This document shows, one piece after another, positions 24,665-32,897 of a DNA stretch of 48,129 bases. Every line of letters starts with the position of its first letter. Positions within the stretch are counted from its first letter, which is position 1. Made by a program: the position numbers and the translations under genes. The stretch comes from Candidatus Sulfotelmatobacter sp. GTDB taxonomy: Bacteria > Acidobacteriota > Terriglobia > Terriglobales > Acidobacteriaceae. The DNA is taken from NCBI GenBank assembly GCA_030040965.1, contig JASHOT010000350.1, positions 1 to 48,129 of the forward strand, written 5' to 3'. The notes under the pieces were generated by a model. The model was not told the origin of the DNA. It saw only the letters and a list, made by a program, of their open reading frames with translations, and searched no databases.

Positions 24665-26002
24665 ATGACAACAACTCTCGCCACGCCATCCATGACCGGA
24701 CAGGAAATCATTGATCTCAGCAAGAAGCACACTCTTTTCGAGTGGTCAGCGCAGTCGAAGGTCGACCCTATTCCTGTTGCTAAAGCGAAGGGCATTTATT
24801 TTTTTACGCCGGAGGGCAAGCGCTTCATCGATTTCAATAGCCAGTTGATGTCGGTAAATATCGGGCACGGCGACGAGCGGGTCATCAACGCCATCAAACA
24901 GCAGGCTGAGACGCTGGCCTATGCCAATCCTTTCATGGCACACGAACCGCGTGCCCGGCTTGGTGAGAAGCTTGCGGGAATCTGCCCTGGCGACATTGAC
25001 ACGTTTTTCTTCACCAACGGCGGCGCGGAAGCGAATGAGAACGCCATCAAACTCGCTCGCTTCTTCACCGGACGTCACAAGATCATCGCGCGCTACCGCT
25101 CCTATCACGGTGCAACCGCCGGCGCGATTTCGATTACGGGCGATCCGCGTCGCTGGGCCGTTGAGCCCGGTATGCCGGGCGTGGTTCGCGTGCTCGATCC
25201 TTATCATGGCATTGAGCGCGGCTGGGACTCGACCGAAGCTTCTCTCGCGCTGATCGAGGAGACGATTCAGCTCGAAGGCCCGCAGAACATCGCCGCGTTT
25301 ATTCTTGAGCCGATCACCGGAACCAACGGCGTCCTCGTTCCTCCCGACGGATATCTCGAAGGCGTGCGCAAGTTGTGCGACGAGCACGGAATCCTGATGA
25401 TTGCTGACGAAGTCATGTCGGGCTTTGGCCGCACGGGAAAATGGTTCGCGGTCGATCACTGGAGTGTCGTTCCCGATCTGATCTCCTTGGCCAAGGGATT
25501 GACTTCGAGTTATCTTCCGCTCGGTGCTGTGGGCATGCGGCATCACATTGCGCAGCACTTCCAGGACAAAGTTTTCTACGGGGGCCTGACCTACAACTCG
25601 CACCCCATGGGATGTGCCGCGGCCCTGGCGACCATCCGCGTCTACGAGGAAGACAACCTTATCGAAAATGCGCGCAGGATGGGCGAGATCATGAAGGAAA
25701 TGGGCACGCAGCTGCAGGCGAAGCATCCTTCAGTCGGTGCAGTTCGTTCCATTGGCTTATTTGGCATCGTGGAACTCATTCGCAGCCGCAAAACCCGCCA
25801 GCCACTGGCGCCCTTTAACGGTACGTCGGAAGAAATGGCCGCACTCGGCAAGTTCTTTCGCGAGAACGGACTCTACACGTTCGTGCGTTGGAATACATTT
25901 TTCACGAATCCTCCGCTCTGCATCAATGAAGTGCAACTGCGCGAAGCGTTTGCCATCATCGACCGGGGACTTGAGATCACTGACAAAGCGGTAAAGGATT
26001 AA
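24665..26002 (+). CDS. Class III aminotransferase, taurine/beta-alanine:pyruvate type
   Basis: The 445-residue PLP enzyme starts at ATG 24665 with GAGGA before it. It shows FFTNGGAEANENAIKLARFFTGRHKI near 117, RYRSYHGATAGAISITGDPRR near 145, IADEVMSGFGRTGKW near 246, the PLP lysine in LAKGLTSSYLPLGAVG near 279, and GGLTYNSHPMGCAAALATI near 310. These resemble omega-amino acid:pyruvate and taurine:pyruvate aminotransferases more than GabT. It may take beta-alanine to malonate semialdehyde, feeding the MmsA-type enzyme just upstream. Taurine use is the main alternative, but no sulfoacetaldehyde gene is nearby. Confidence 0.85.
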   Translation: MTTTLATPSMTGQEIIDLSKKHTLFEWSAQSKVDPIPVAKAKGIYFFTPEGKRFIDFNSQLMSVNIGHGDERVINAIKQQAETLAYANPFMAHEPRARLGEKLAGICPGDIDTFFFTNGGAEANENAIKLARFFTGRHKIIARYRSYHGATAGAISITGDPRRWAVEPGMPGVVRVLDPYHGIERGWDSTEASLALIEETIQLEGPQNIAAFILEPITGTNGVLVPPDGYLEGVRKLCDEHGILMIADEVMSGFGRTGKWFAVDHWSVVPDLISLAKGLTSSYLPLGAVGMRHHIAQHFQDKVFYGGLTYNSHPMGCAAALATIRVYEEDNLIENARRMGEIMKEMGTQLQAKHPSVGAVRSIGLFGIVELIRSRKTRQPLAPFNGTSEEMAALGKFFRENGLYTFVRWNTFFTNPPLCINEVQLREAFAIIDRGLEITDKAVKD

Positions 26003-26276
26003 GTCACATTTCCTGTTGCGAACGCAAGCGATCGCAGCGCGTTTCTAAGAGCCACTACCGCACTTATTGTTTGGTTACAAAACATACTCAACTCGTGCCA
26101 TAATGCTTGCCGCTGAATTGGGGCAGGGCTATTGAGTGAACTCCTACGGGGAAGGAAGTGAAGTTGTGTGCCCGGGAAAGTGTTCTCAGAGACTTAGTGC
26201 TCGGGTTTACTCAAGAAGATCTGGCAGCATAGAACGACAGCGTCCCCGAAGATTCCCTGATTTTTAGAGGTTGGCC

Positions 26277-26939
26277 ATGAGTGTTGCCGATCTCTGGGAA
26301 GCTCTCAAGAAAAAGCTCTCGGATCAACTGCATACTCCGCATTCCCGCTATGGCTTCGCGGTGCTGGCCGTAGCTACCGCAACCTTTCTCGAGTTTGTCC
26401 TCCATTGGATTGGGCCATTTCACCAGTCGTTCGTGCTTTTTTATCCCACGGTCGTGCTTGTTGCCATGCGTGCGGGCTTCGGACCCGGCATTCTGGCGAC
26501 CGTGCTGTCGGCCGTTTCCGCTGGCTATTTCTTCGTTGAACCTCGGTACACGTTCGCAATCCGGACTTCGGAAGATCTGCTTGGTCCTGCGCTCTTTGCT
26601 TTGATTGGTGTCTTTCTTACAGCTCTCACTTCCAGCCGGAACAAGGCCAGGCAGGCGCTACTGGTCAGTGACGCGGAATTGAACCGCGCACAGGCCGTGG
26701 CGCATATCGGAAGTTGGCATTACGACATTGAAAACGGAGATATGCGTCTTTCCGATGGAGCCTGCCGCATTCTCGGCTGGTCACCGCAAGCCTCCATTTC
26801 GCTGCAACAGGCACGCGATCTGGTTCGCCCGGACGATCGCGCGCAAGTCGATGACGGCTGGAGAGTTGCTCTGAAAACGGGAGTGTATGACGATGAGATC
26901 CGGATGATCTCGACTTCGCGGCGAAGGCTCCTCTACTGA
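26277..26939 (+). pseudogene. Truncated DUF4118-PAS sensor protein lacking a kinase domain
   Basis: From ATG 26277 the frame gives 220 residues. A DUF4118 membrane module like that of KdpD covers about residues 20-120 (VLFYPTVVLVAMRAGFGPGILATVLSAVSAGYFF). A PAS domain then begins (LNRAQAVAHIGSWHYDIENGDMRLSD, RILGWSPQ) but stops at DEIRMISTSRRRLLY, where a PAS fold should go on for another 25 or so residues. No histidine kinase, GGDEF or HATPase follows: the frame runs seven bases into the 3' end of the convergent peptidase gene. Either a broken kinase remnant or a stand-alone sensor; the abrupt end favours a remnant. Confidence 0.6.
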
Positions 26940-28120
26940 GCTGAACGATTGTATTTTTTCAAGACTTCCCGTAATCGCTCGTGCGGCAGTGCGATGACGG
27001 TTCGGTTGTTGATTCCGGTCATGGTCTCAGCAGCAACCATCGCGTTCACAACCGCCTCTTCAGTTGCCTGCACCGTCGCCAGAAAAATCGGATCGAGCGA
27101 TTCGTTCGGCAGCATGGCGAGCTGATGAACTCCTTTGGCCGTCGCAGCTCCGGGATTCGCCGTGGAAAACGCGATGAAAATATCTCCCGACCCGTCGCCC
27201 GAATAGCTTCCATCCCTTCCCAGGCCCAGTGAGACTTTTTTCGCGATCCTCTTCAATTGCGTCGGAATCAGTGGCGCATCGGTCGCCACCACCACAATGA
27301 TGGAGCCCACATCGCCTTGCCACACCGTGTGTTCCGGAATCTCGCGGCCAACGTTAACCCCCGCGATTCGCAGCTGTTCCCGCGATCCGTAATTGCACTG
27401 CACGAGTACGCCGACCGTATACCGTCCGGCCGTAGCCTCGAGCAGACGCGAGCTCGTTCCGATGCCGCCTTTGAATTCGTTGCAGATCATACCCGTACCG
27501 CCGCCCACGTTGCCTTCCTCGACTGGCCCGCTGTGCGCCGAATCGAGCGCGTGCCAAGCGTCTTCCGGCTTCACGTGAAATCCATTGATGTCGTTCAGAT
27601 ACCCGTCCCAGGTTTCGGCGACCACGGGCAGCGACCACCAGTAACCTTCGCTGTCGACCGAGCCGTGCTTCACTTTCCACGCGATCACCGCATCGCGCAC
27701 CACGCCCACGCTATGCGTATTTGTGATCATCACTGGACCATCGAGAAACCCCGAATCGTCCACCCAGGTCGTTCCCGTCATCTCCCCGTTGCCATTGAGC
27801 GTGAACCACGCTGCCAAAACGTCATCGTTGGACCCCTTACCGCGCGGCAGGATCGCGGTGACTCCCGTGCGCACCGGCCCCTTGCCCACCTCAAGCTTGC
27901 CATCGCCCGAGATGAGCGTCGTGTGCCCGACCTCGACGCCTTTGACGTCGGTAATCGCGTTGTACGGGCCGGGAGTTCCGTCGAATGGGACCCCCAGATC
28001 GCGGGCACGCGGCTTGGATTGCCCCCAAAGCGTTGCCGCAAGAAAAATCGCGGCAGACGCCAGAATTACTGCGCGAAGTTGCGAAAACGCAAACCGCAAG
28101 AATCTCTGATCGGAAAACAT
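26933..28120 (-). CDS. P1-family aminopeptidase (DmpA/BapA-like, N-terminal nucleophile)
   Basis: This is a self-processing aminopeptidase of peptidase family S58. The start is ATG 28120 with GGAGG four bases before. The 395-residue chain has a signal peptide (FLRFAFSQLRAVILASAAIFLAATLWGQ is the hydrophobic lead), so it is probably periplasmic. The mature part starts with RARDLGVPFDGTPGPYNAITDVKGVEVGHTT. Key stretches are LPVVAETWDGYLNDINGFHV near 200 and EGNVGGGTGMICNEFKGGIG near 230, the glycine-rich region where autocleavage is expected. Relatives cleave N-terminal D- or beta-amino acids, which could release beta-alanine-type residues; that link to the adjacent cluster is speculative. Confidence 0.9.
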   Translation of the reverse strand: MFSDQRFLRFAFSQLRAVILASAAIFLAATLWGQSKPRARDLGVPFDGTPGPYNAITDVKGVEVGHTTLISGDGKLEVGKGPVRTGVTAILPRGKGSNDDVLAAWFTLNGNGEMTGTTWVDDSGFLDGPVMITNTHSVGVVRDAVIAWKVKHGSVDSEGYWWSLPVVAETWDGYLNDINGFHVKPEDAWHALDSAHSGPVEEGNVGGGTGMICNEFKGGIGTSSRLLEATAGRYTVGVLVQCNYGSREQLRIAGVNVGREIPEHTVWQGDVGSIIVVVATDAPLIPTQLKRIAKKVSLGLGRDGSYSGDGSGDIFIAFSTANPGAATAKGVHQLAMLPNESLDPIFLATVQATEEAVVNAMVAAETMTGINNRTVIALPHERLREVLKKYNRSAQ

Positions 28121-28230
28121 GGCGCCTCCGGCAAATATCGCAGTATACAGGGAGCAGCCCGCAAATCGCGGCTTTTGGCGCGCCTTACCCATTGCGGGTA
28201 GAATTGCTGAAGACGGTTTTGGGGGACACG

Positions 28231-28509
28231 ATGGATAGCTGGAAGAAAGCTGTAGTCATGACTACGGTCGGCGCAGCCGCACTCTTATTCATGAAGAAAA
28301 AATACGCCGCAGGCGTACTTTCTACAGGCGTCGGATTGGCTGTTTTGGCGTCGGAGTATCCTGAAAAATTCGACAAGGTGCGGCGGGCACTTCCTGATTA
28401 TTTTGAGCGAGGAATGCAAGTGATGGAGATGGCGGGCAAGGCCGGCAAGCGCCTTACCGATGCTGCCGGACGAAGCGCCGCGGAAGCCTGGGAAGAGATC
28501 GGCGGATAA
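28231..28509 (+). CDS. Small hypothetical membrane-associated protein
   Basis: A 92-residue protein starting at ATG 28231 with GGGGGA six bases upstream; the same frame continues further upstream but looks non-coding there. Residues 5-45 are hydrophobic (AVVMTTVGAAALLFMKKK, then YAAGVLSTGVGLAVLASEYP), giving one or two membrane passes. The rest is an amphipathic, charged helix (KVRRALPDYFERGMQVMEMAGKAGKRLTDAAG). This resembles small YtxH-like proteins, but I cannot assign a family with confidence. Confidence 0.65.
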   Translation: MDSWKKAVVMTTVGAAALLFMKKKYAAGVLSTGVGLAVLASEYPEKFDKVRRALPDYFERGMQVMEMAGKAGKRLTDAAGRSAAEAWEEIGG

Positions 28510-28537
28510 ACGCTGCTCCCTTCCCCGTTCCAGTTCG

Positions 28538-28864
28538 CTATTCGATTCCCAGCTGTTTTCTGGCTTCCGCGCTTAGGCGTTCAGGCGTCCAGGGCGGAGT
28601 CCATACCACATTCACCGTACAGTTCCGCACACCCGTCAACTGCTCTAACCGGGACTTCACCTGTGCGCTGATGTTGACATGCTCTGGGCAGCCTTGCGCG
28701 GTCAGCGTCATTTCGATGGTGACATCCTGCTTGTCTTCGTCTGAGCTTCCCACTGGCGTCAGGCCAACTTTGTAGATCAGTCCCAGATCCACAATGTTGA
28801 CCGGGATCTCGGGGTCATAGCAGCTTCTCAACGCGCTGAGGATATCTTGTTCTGTCACGGCCAT
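28538..28864 (-). CDS. MIP18/PaaD-like (DUF59) iron-sulfur assembly protein
   Basis: The 108-residue protein starts at ATG 28864 (MAVTEQDILSALRSCYDPE) with AGGAAAAG upstream. It matches the DUF59/SufT family: DPEIPVNIVDLGLIYKV near residue 17, LTAQGCPEHVNISAQV near 55 with the reactive cysteine, and the C-terminal VVWTPPWTPERLSAEARKQLG. Members help load or mature Fe-S proteins. No suf or isc operon lies beside it, though an Fe-S repair gene is at the window start. Convergent with the small membrane protein gene, 28 bases away. Confidence 0.9.
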   Translation of the reverse strand: MAVTEQDILSALRSCYDPEIPVNIVDLGLIYKVGLTPVGSSDEDKQDVTIEMTLTAQGCPEHVNISAQVKSRLEQLTGVRNCTVNVVWTPPWTPERLSAEARKQLGIE

Positions 28865-28970
28865 ATTCTTTTCCTGAGTCTGCCGAACCCCTTGGAATCT
28901 ACAGTTTAGCATTCCAGCTGCTCATGGCTTCTCCCCTGTGTGCATTTCCCGATTGTCTGATAGATTCTCC

Positions 28971-29699
28971 ATGATGAGCCCTGAGGCGAGGCAGCGCATT
29001 CAGATCGTTTTGATTGCCGCCATGGTCGGCGCTGCGGCGCGAACCGGCTACATCCTGTACCATCGCCACGAAGATGCACTCGAAGCCGCGCGGAAGAAAA
29101 ATGCACAGAACGTCGGCTATTCCAATCCCGATTATTACATCTCTCCCAAAAAACTTTATCCCTACGATTTGAAGTCCGCCAAACAACTGACGCAGCAGCC
29201 AGCTTGGGTGCGCGAGGGATACCGCTATACCTATTATCGCTATGACGCTGCGACCAAAAAGGTTGATTTCGCTCATGAGACGGGTTTGCTGTTGCCGATC
29301 GAAAAGCTCGCCATTAGCGATATCGTCACGGCTATGCCTCCTGGCCCCGGTCAGAATAAACAAGTGCTTGCGGTGTTTGATAACGACGGAAAAAGTTATG
29401 CCGTCCCCATCGGCTTTGAAGCCGATGGTCAGTACAAGATCTATTCCGACGAAATGTTCTACGTCGAAGATCCCAACGATCTGTACAAATTCTGGCCGCC
29501 TGACATCTGGCAAGCCATCGAGCAGCATCAGGTGAAAACCGGCATGAATGAACTGCAGGCTTCTTTCGCGATTGGCATGGGCGTTCCGGATACCGGCGAT
29601 ACTTCGTATGAAAAGACCGTGCACTACCCGAACGGCGGAAAACCGCTGGTGATTGTCTATCACGATGGCAAAGCCGCAGAAATCACTCCTGGATCGTAA
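28971..29699 (+). CDS. Hypothetical membrane-anchored protein
   Basis: A 242-residue protein, started here at ATG 28971 (MMSPEARQRIQIVLIAAMVG). There is no strong ribosome site, and the second ATG three bases on is equally possible. One hydrophobic segment at residues 8-24 is followed by a short basic stretch (HRHEDALEAARKKN) and then a soluble domain rich in Tyr and Asp (REGYRYTYYRYDAATKKVD, ADGQYKIYSDEMFYVEDP). No catalytic signature is evident. It probably faces the periplasm. I do not recognise the family. Confidence 0.65.
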   Translation: MMSPEARQRIQIVLIAAMVGAAARTGYILYHRHEDALEAARKKNAQNVGYSNPDYYISPKKLYPYDLKSAKQLTQQPAWVREGYRYTYYRYDAATKKVDFAHETGLLLPIEKLAISDIVTAMPPGPGQNKQVLAVFDNDGKSYAVPIGFEADGQYKIYSDEMFYVEDPNDLYKFWPPDIWQAIEQHQVKTGMNELQASFAIGMGVPDTGDTSYEKTVHYPNGGKPLVIVYHDGKAAEITPGS

Positions 29700-29767
29700 G
29701 ATCAGGTTCGTGAGCCCATACGAATTGTCCGCGACCGCCACACTTCTGGTAAAAATAGAAAACTGAC

Positions 29768-30376
29768 ATGATGAACCGTCGCGAAGCATTGCGATTGTTG
29801 GCTGGCGGTGCAGCTTTGCAGCTCGCTCCGGCAAAGATGGTCGCCTTGTTGCGCGAGGCGCGCGGAGTGCTCGGCGCTTACCCAGCGGTACAGACTCTGA
29901 ATTCGCACCAGGGCGAGACGCTCAAGGTCATGGCAGAGATGATTCTTCCCCGCACAGAGACTCCGGGCGCAACCGACGTGGGCGCAACTGAATTTATCGA
30001 CCTCATGCTGACTGAATGGTATGAAGAATCGGATCGCAAGCGTTTCCTCAGCGGCCTTGCCGACGTCGATGCGCGCACTCAGCACCTGTTTCACGCCGAC
30101 TTCATCCACTGCAACGCAGATCGGCAGGCTGAAACTCTCGACGCGCTGGGCGAGGAGATGCTGAAAGTGAACCGCGCGTCCAGAGATCTCCTTCCTCTGG
30201 AAGAATCCGTCTTGGCAAGCACAGGCAATTTCTATCTTATGCTGCGTTGGCTCACGTTGACCGCATATTTCACATCCGAAGACGGAGCCACCCAGGCGCT
30301 GCACTTTGAAATCATTCCGGGTCGTTACGACGGATGCGCTCCCGCGCAGGAAGCAGGAGCAACGGAGCGCCCGTGA
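29768..30376 (+). CDS. Gluconate 2-dehydrogenase subunit 3-family protein
   Basis: This is the small partner subunit of a membrane-bound or exported GMC dehydrogenase. The 202 residues open with MMNRREALRLLAGGAALQLAP, a twin-arginine signal. The core holds LNSHQGETLKVMAEMILPRTETPGATD near 45, typical of this family, and WYEESDRKRFLSGLADVD. The gene overlaps its GMC partner by four bases (GTGA), so the two are made together. The catalytic flavin sits in the partner; this subunit likely carries the complex through Tat export. Confidence 0.88.
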   Translation: MMNRREALRLLAGGAALQLAPAKMVALLREARGVLGAYPAVQTLNSHQGETLKVMAEMILPRTETPGATDVGATEFIDLMLTEWYEESDRKRFLSGLADVDARTQHLFHADFIHCNADRQAETLDALGEEMLKVNRASRDLLPLEESVLASTGNFYLMLRWLTLTAYFTSEDGATQALHFEIIPGRYDGCAPAQEAGATERP

Positions 30377-32121
30377 CCGTCCGCACAGGTAACAATCTCG
30401 CCAGCCACGCTCGCATAGACTACGCTCGCACAAGTAACGACCGCACGACCTTTGACGCCATCGTAATCGGCTCGGGCATGACCGGCGGCTGGGCCGCAAA
30501 GGAATTGACCGAGAAAGGCCTCGATACGCTTGTGCTCGAGGCTGGCCGTCCCATCGTCCCCGAGCAGGACTATGTTGAACACGTGCCCTCATGGGAGATG
30601 AAATTTCGTGGTATGGGCGATCGCAGACGCCTCCACGACGACCAGCCCATTCAGAGCGAGTGCTACGCGTGCGATGAATGGTCGTCGAAATTTTTCGTCA
30701 GCGACAAAGAAAATCCCTACACCACCGCTCCCGACAAGCCTTTTCACTGGATTCGCGGCCGCCAGGTCGGCGGACGCTCCATCGTGTGGGGCCGTCAGAG
30801 TTACCGCTGGAGTGATCTGGATTTTGAAGCCAATCTGCGCGAAGGAATCTCCATCGATTGGCCGATTCGTTACGCCGATCTGGCTCCCTGGTACGACTAT
30901 GTAGAGTCGTTCATCGGAATCAGCGGCGAAGCGCTCGGGCTTCCGCAACTGCCTGACAGCCGATTCTTGCCGCCGATGGAAATGACTTGCGCAGAAAAAG
31001 TTGTCCGCGAGGCCATCGGAAAAAAATTTGGCGGCGAACGCGTGCTGACCATAGGCCGCGTCGCCATCCTCACCCAGACCCATGGCGGCCGCGCTGCCTG
31101 CCACTACTGCGGACCATGCGAGCGAGGCTGCATCACCCGCTCTTATTTCAGCAGCGTCAACGCGACCTTGCCGGCCGCGGAGAAAACCGGCCGCATGACC
31201 CTGCGTCCGTTCAGCGTCGTACACAGCCTTATGTTCGACGCCAAAACGCGAAGAGCCACCGGTGTGCGCGTGATCGACTCCAACTCTCGCGCCGCGCTTG
31301 AGTTCCGAAGCAAAGTCATTTTTCTCTGCGCCTCAACGCTCGAGTCAACACGCATTCTCTTGAACTCCTCCACCACCGAATTCCCCAACGGCCTTGCCAA
31401 CTCAAGTGGACAACTGGGCCGCAATCTCATGGACCACGTAATGGCCTCTGGAGCCGCAGCTACGATTGCCGGCAAGGAAGACCGAGTGGTTCTGGGCAGG
31501 CGCCCGAATGGCATATACGTGCCCAGGTTCCGCAATGTAAAAACGAAATCCCCTGATTTCTTACGCGGCTATGGTTTTCAGGGCTCCGGGCTGCGAGATA
31601 ACTGGGAGCGTGGCATTCAGCAGACCGGTTTTGGCGCCGATTTTAAGAGATCGATCAGCGGCCCCGGGCCATGGCGATTCATTTTTTATGGCTTTGGCGA
31701 GTGCCTTCCTAACCCCAATAACTACGCGGAACTCGACAAGCAGAAAGTAGATGCCTGGGGAATTCCGGTCCTCAAGATTCATTGCGCCTGGAGCCAGAAC
31801 GAGGTGGCCATTCGAAAAGATATGACAATCACGGCGGCCGAGATGCTCGACGCGGCCGGCGCACGCGATATCCAAACCTTTACCCATGATTACCCGCCTG
31901 GGCTCACAGTTCACGAGATGGGAACAGCACGCATGGGTCGCGACGCGAAGTCCTCTGTGCTGAATGCCCAAAACCAAAGCCACGAAATCAAGAACCTTTT
32001 TATTACCGACGGCGCAGCGATGGTTTCATCCTCATGCGTCAATCCCTCCCTCACTTACATGGCTTTGACCGCGCGCGCCTGTGATTACGCCGTTGCGCAA
32101 ATGAAGAAGGGCGAGCTGTAG
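30373..32121 (+). CDS. GMC-family FAD dehydrogenase (large catalytic subunit)
   Basis: This flavoprotein oxidises a sugar or alcohol. The start is GTG 30373, overlapping the previous stop, with GGAG upstream. The 582 residues contain the FAD motif FDAIVIGSGMTGGWAAKEL near 29, FHWIRGRQVGGRSIVWG near 124, and the GMC C-terminal block HEMGTARMGRD near 515, followed by NLFITDGAAMVSSSCVNPSLTYMALTARA. A cysteine group CHYCGPCERGC near 244 may bind a cluster or metal. With no signal of its own, it is probably exported by the Tat signal of its partner. No cytochrome subunit is adjacent, so the electron acceptor is unknown. Confidence 0.92.
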   Translation: MTVRTGNNLASHARIDYARTSNDRTTFDAIVIGSGMTGGWAAKELTEKGLDTLVLEAGRPIVPEQDYVEHVPSWEMKFRGMGDRRRLHDDQPIQSECYACDEWSSKFFVSDKENPYTTAPDKPFHWIRGRQVGGRSIVWGRQSYRWSDLDFEANLREGISIDWPIRYADLAPWYDYVESFIGISGEALGLPQLPDSRFLPPMEMTCAEKVVREAIGKKFGGERVLTIGRVAILTQTHGGRAACHYCGPCERGCITRSYFSSVNATLPAAEKTGRMTLRPFSVVHSLMFDAKTRRATGVRVIDSNSRAALEFRSKVIFLCASTLESTRILLNSSTTEFPNGLANSSGQLGRNLMDHVMASGAAATIAGKEDRVVLGRRPNGIYVPRFRNVKTKSPDFLRGYGFQGSGLRDNWERGIQQTGFGADFKRSISGPGPWRFIFYGFGECLPNPNNYAELDKQKVDAWGIPVLKIHCAWSQNEVAIRKDMTITAAEMLDAAGARDIQTFTHDYPPGLTVHEMGTARMGRDAKSSVLNAQNQSHEIKNLFITDGAAMVSSSCVNPSLTYMALTARACDYAVAQMKKGEL

Positions 32122-32272
32122 ACCTGCAGCGCGAATGTCATGCAGAAACATCCGGCGGCGATACAACCATTGACTAGGCCGCGACAATCGAACAACTTTG
32201 GTAACTTATCTTTAGGTCGAGCATTTGCACTCGAGGAAGCCTTGAAATATCCTAGAAACGCCTACCCATCAA

Positions 32273-32620
32273 ATGCCTGAGATGCTTCGGCTGACCAATC
32301 TGGAGAATCCGCGCCGCCGCTGCCTGTGCGCGCTCGTCGTTTTGTGTGCGGTTTGCACCCTTACTATCCATGTTGCCACCCGCTACTGCTTTACGCGCGG
32401 ACTTCCCAATTCCACAGTAAATACGGTCCAAAAAGATACTTCGCCTCGGTTGGGCCGCCAGCGCATGACGAAAACGGCGGAGCTATGGCTCGCACCGCTG
32501 GTTCTCGAGGCTCTGCTTGACCCGCCGGCCTCCTATCCACGGATCGCTCCTGCAGGACCTCCGCTCCCAGGCCTTGTCGTTGAAAATAGCCTCTACAACC
32601 GACCTCCTCCTTCCCTCTGA
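32273..32620 (+). CDS. Possible small secreted protein, lineage-specific
   Basis: A 115-residue frame in a 776-base gap between the GMC gene and the RraA-like gene. It has GC-rich third positions, a positively charged start (ENPRRR), one hydrophobic stretch at residues 18-35 (LCALVVLCAVCTLTIHVA), and a proline-rich end (YPRIAPAGPPLPGLVVENSL). The pattern, signal then short Pro-rich tail, is like other tiny exported proteins of soil bacteria. There is no good ribosome site (ATG 32273 or 32282), so it may not be real. The flanking stretches 32122-32272 and 32621-32897 hold no other feature I can support. Confidence 0.45.
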   Translation: MPEMLRLTNLENPRRRCLCALVVLCAVCTLTIHVATRYCFTRGLPNSTVNTVQKDTSPRLGRQRMTKTAELWLAPLVLEALLDPPASYPRIAPAGPPLPGLVVENSLYNRPPPSL

Positions 32621-32897
32621 ATTAATCCTTTGCGCTCGTAAGGGCCCCTTTTTTCGAACTTCGCGTTGGCCGTAATCCGCATCAGAACTTGGCTGATTCC
32701 AATCATTTGCCGGCTCTCGCGGGCGCTTTGGTGCTTTAAACATTTGCTCACGCTTTGGTCCAGGTGGTGGATGTATCCGCTTCCCCGGGATCATAATGCT
32801 GGCATTGCCCCTGCTGGCCATGGCAAAGACCACTGAGTCGTGAGCGGGCACCGATGAGAGGAAGCAAGCTCCACGAGAGCCGCGGAAAGGAAATTTC

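Noticed and set aside
24746-25726. Long open frame on the minus strand inside the third aminotransferase gene
   Set aside because: It mirrors a well-supported PLP enzyme on the plus strand, has no recognisable domain, and long antisense frames are expected in GC-rich coding DNA.
32638-32657. AAGGGCCCC followed by TTTTTT as a terminator
   Set aside because: The self-pairing stretch is too short to leave a loop, so it is not a credible stem.
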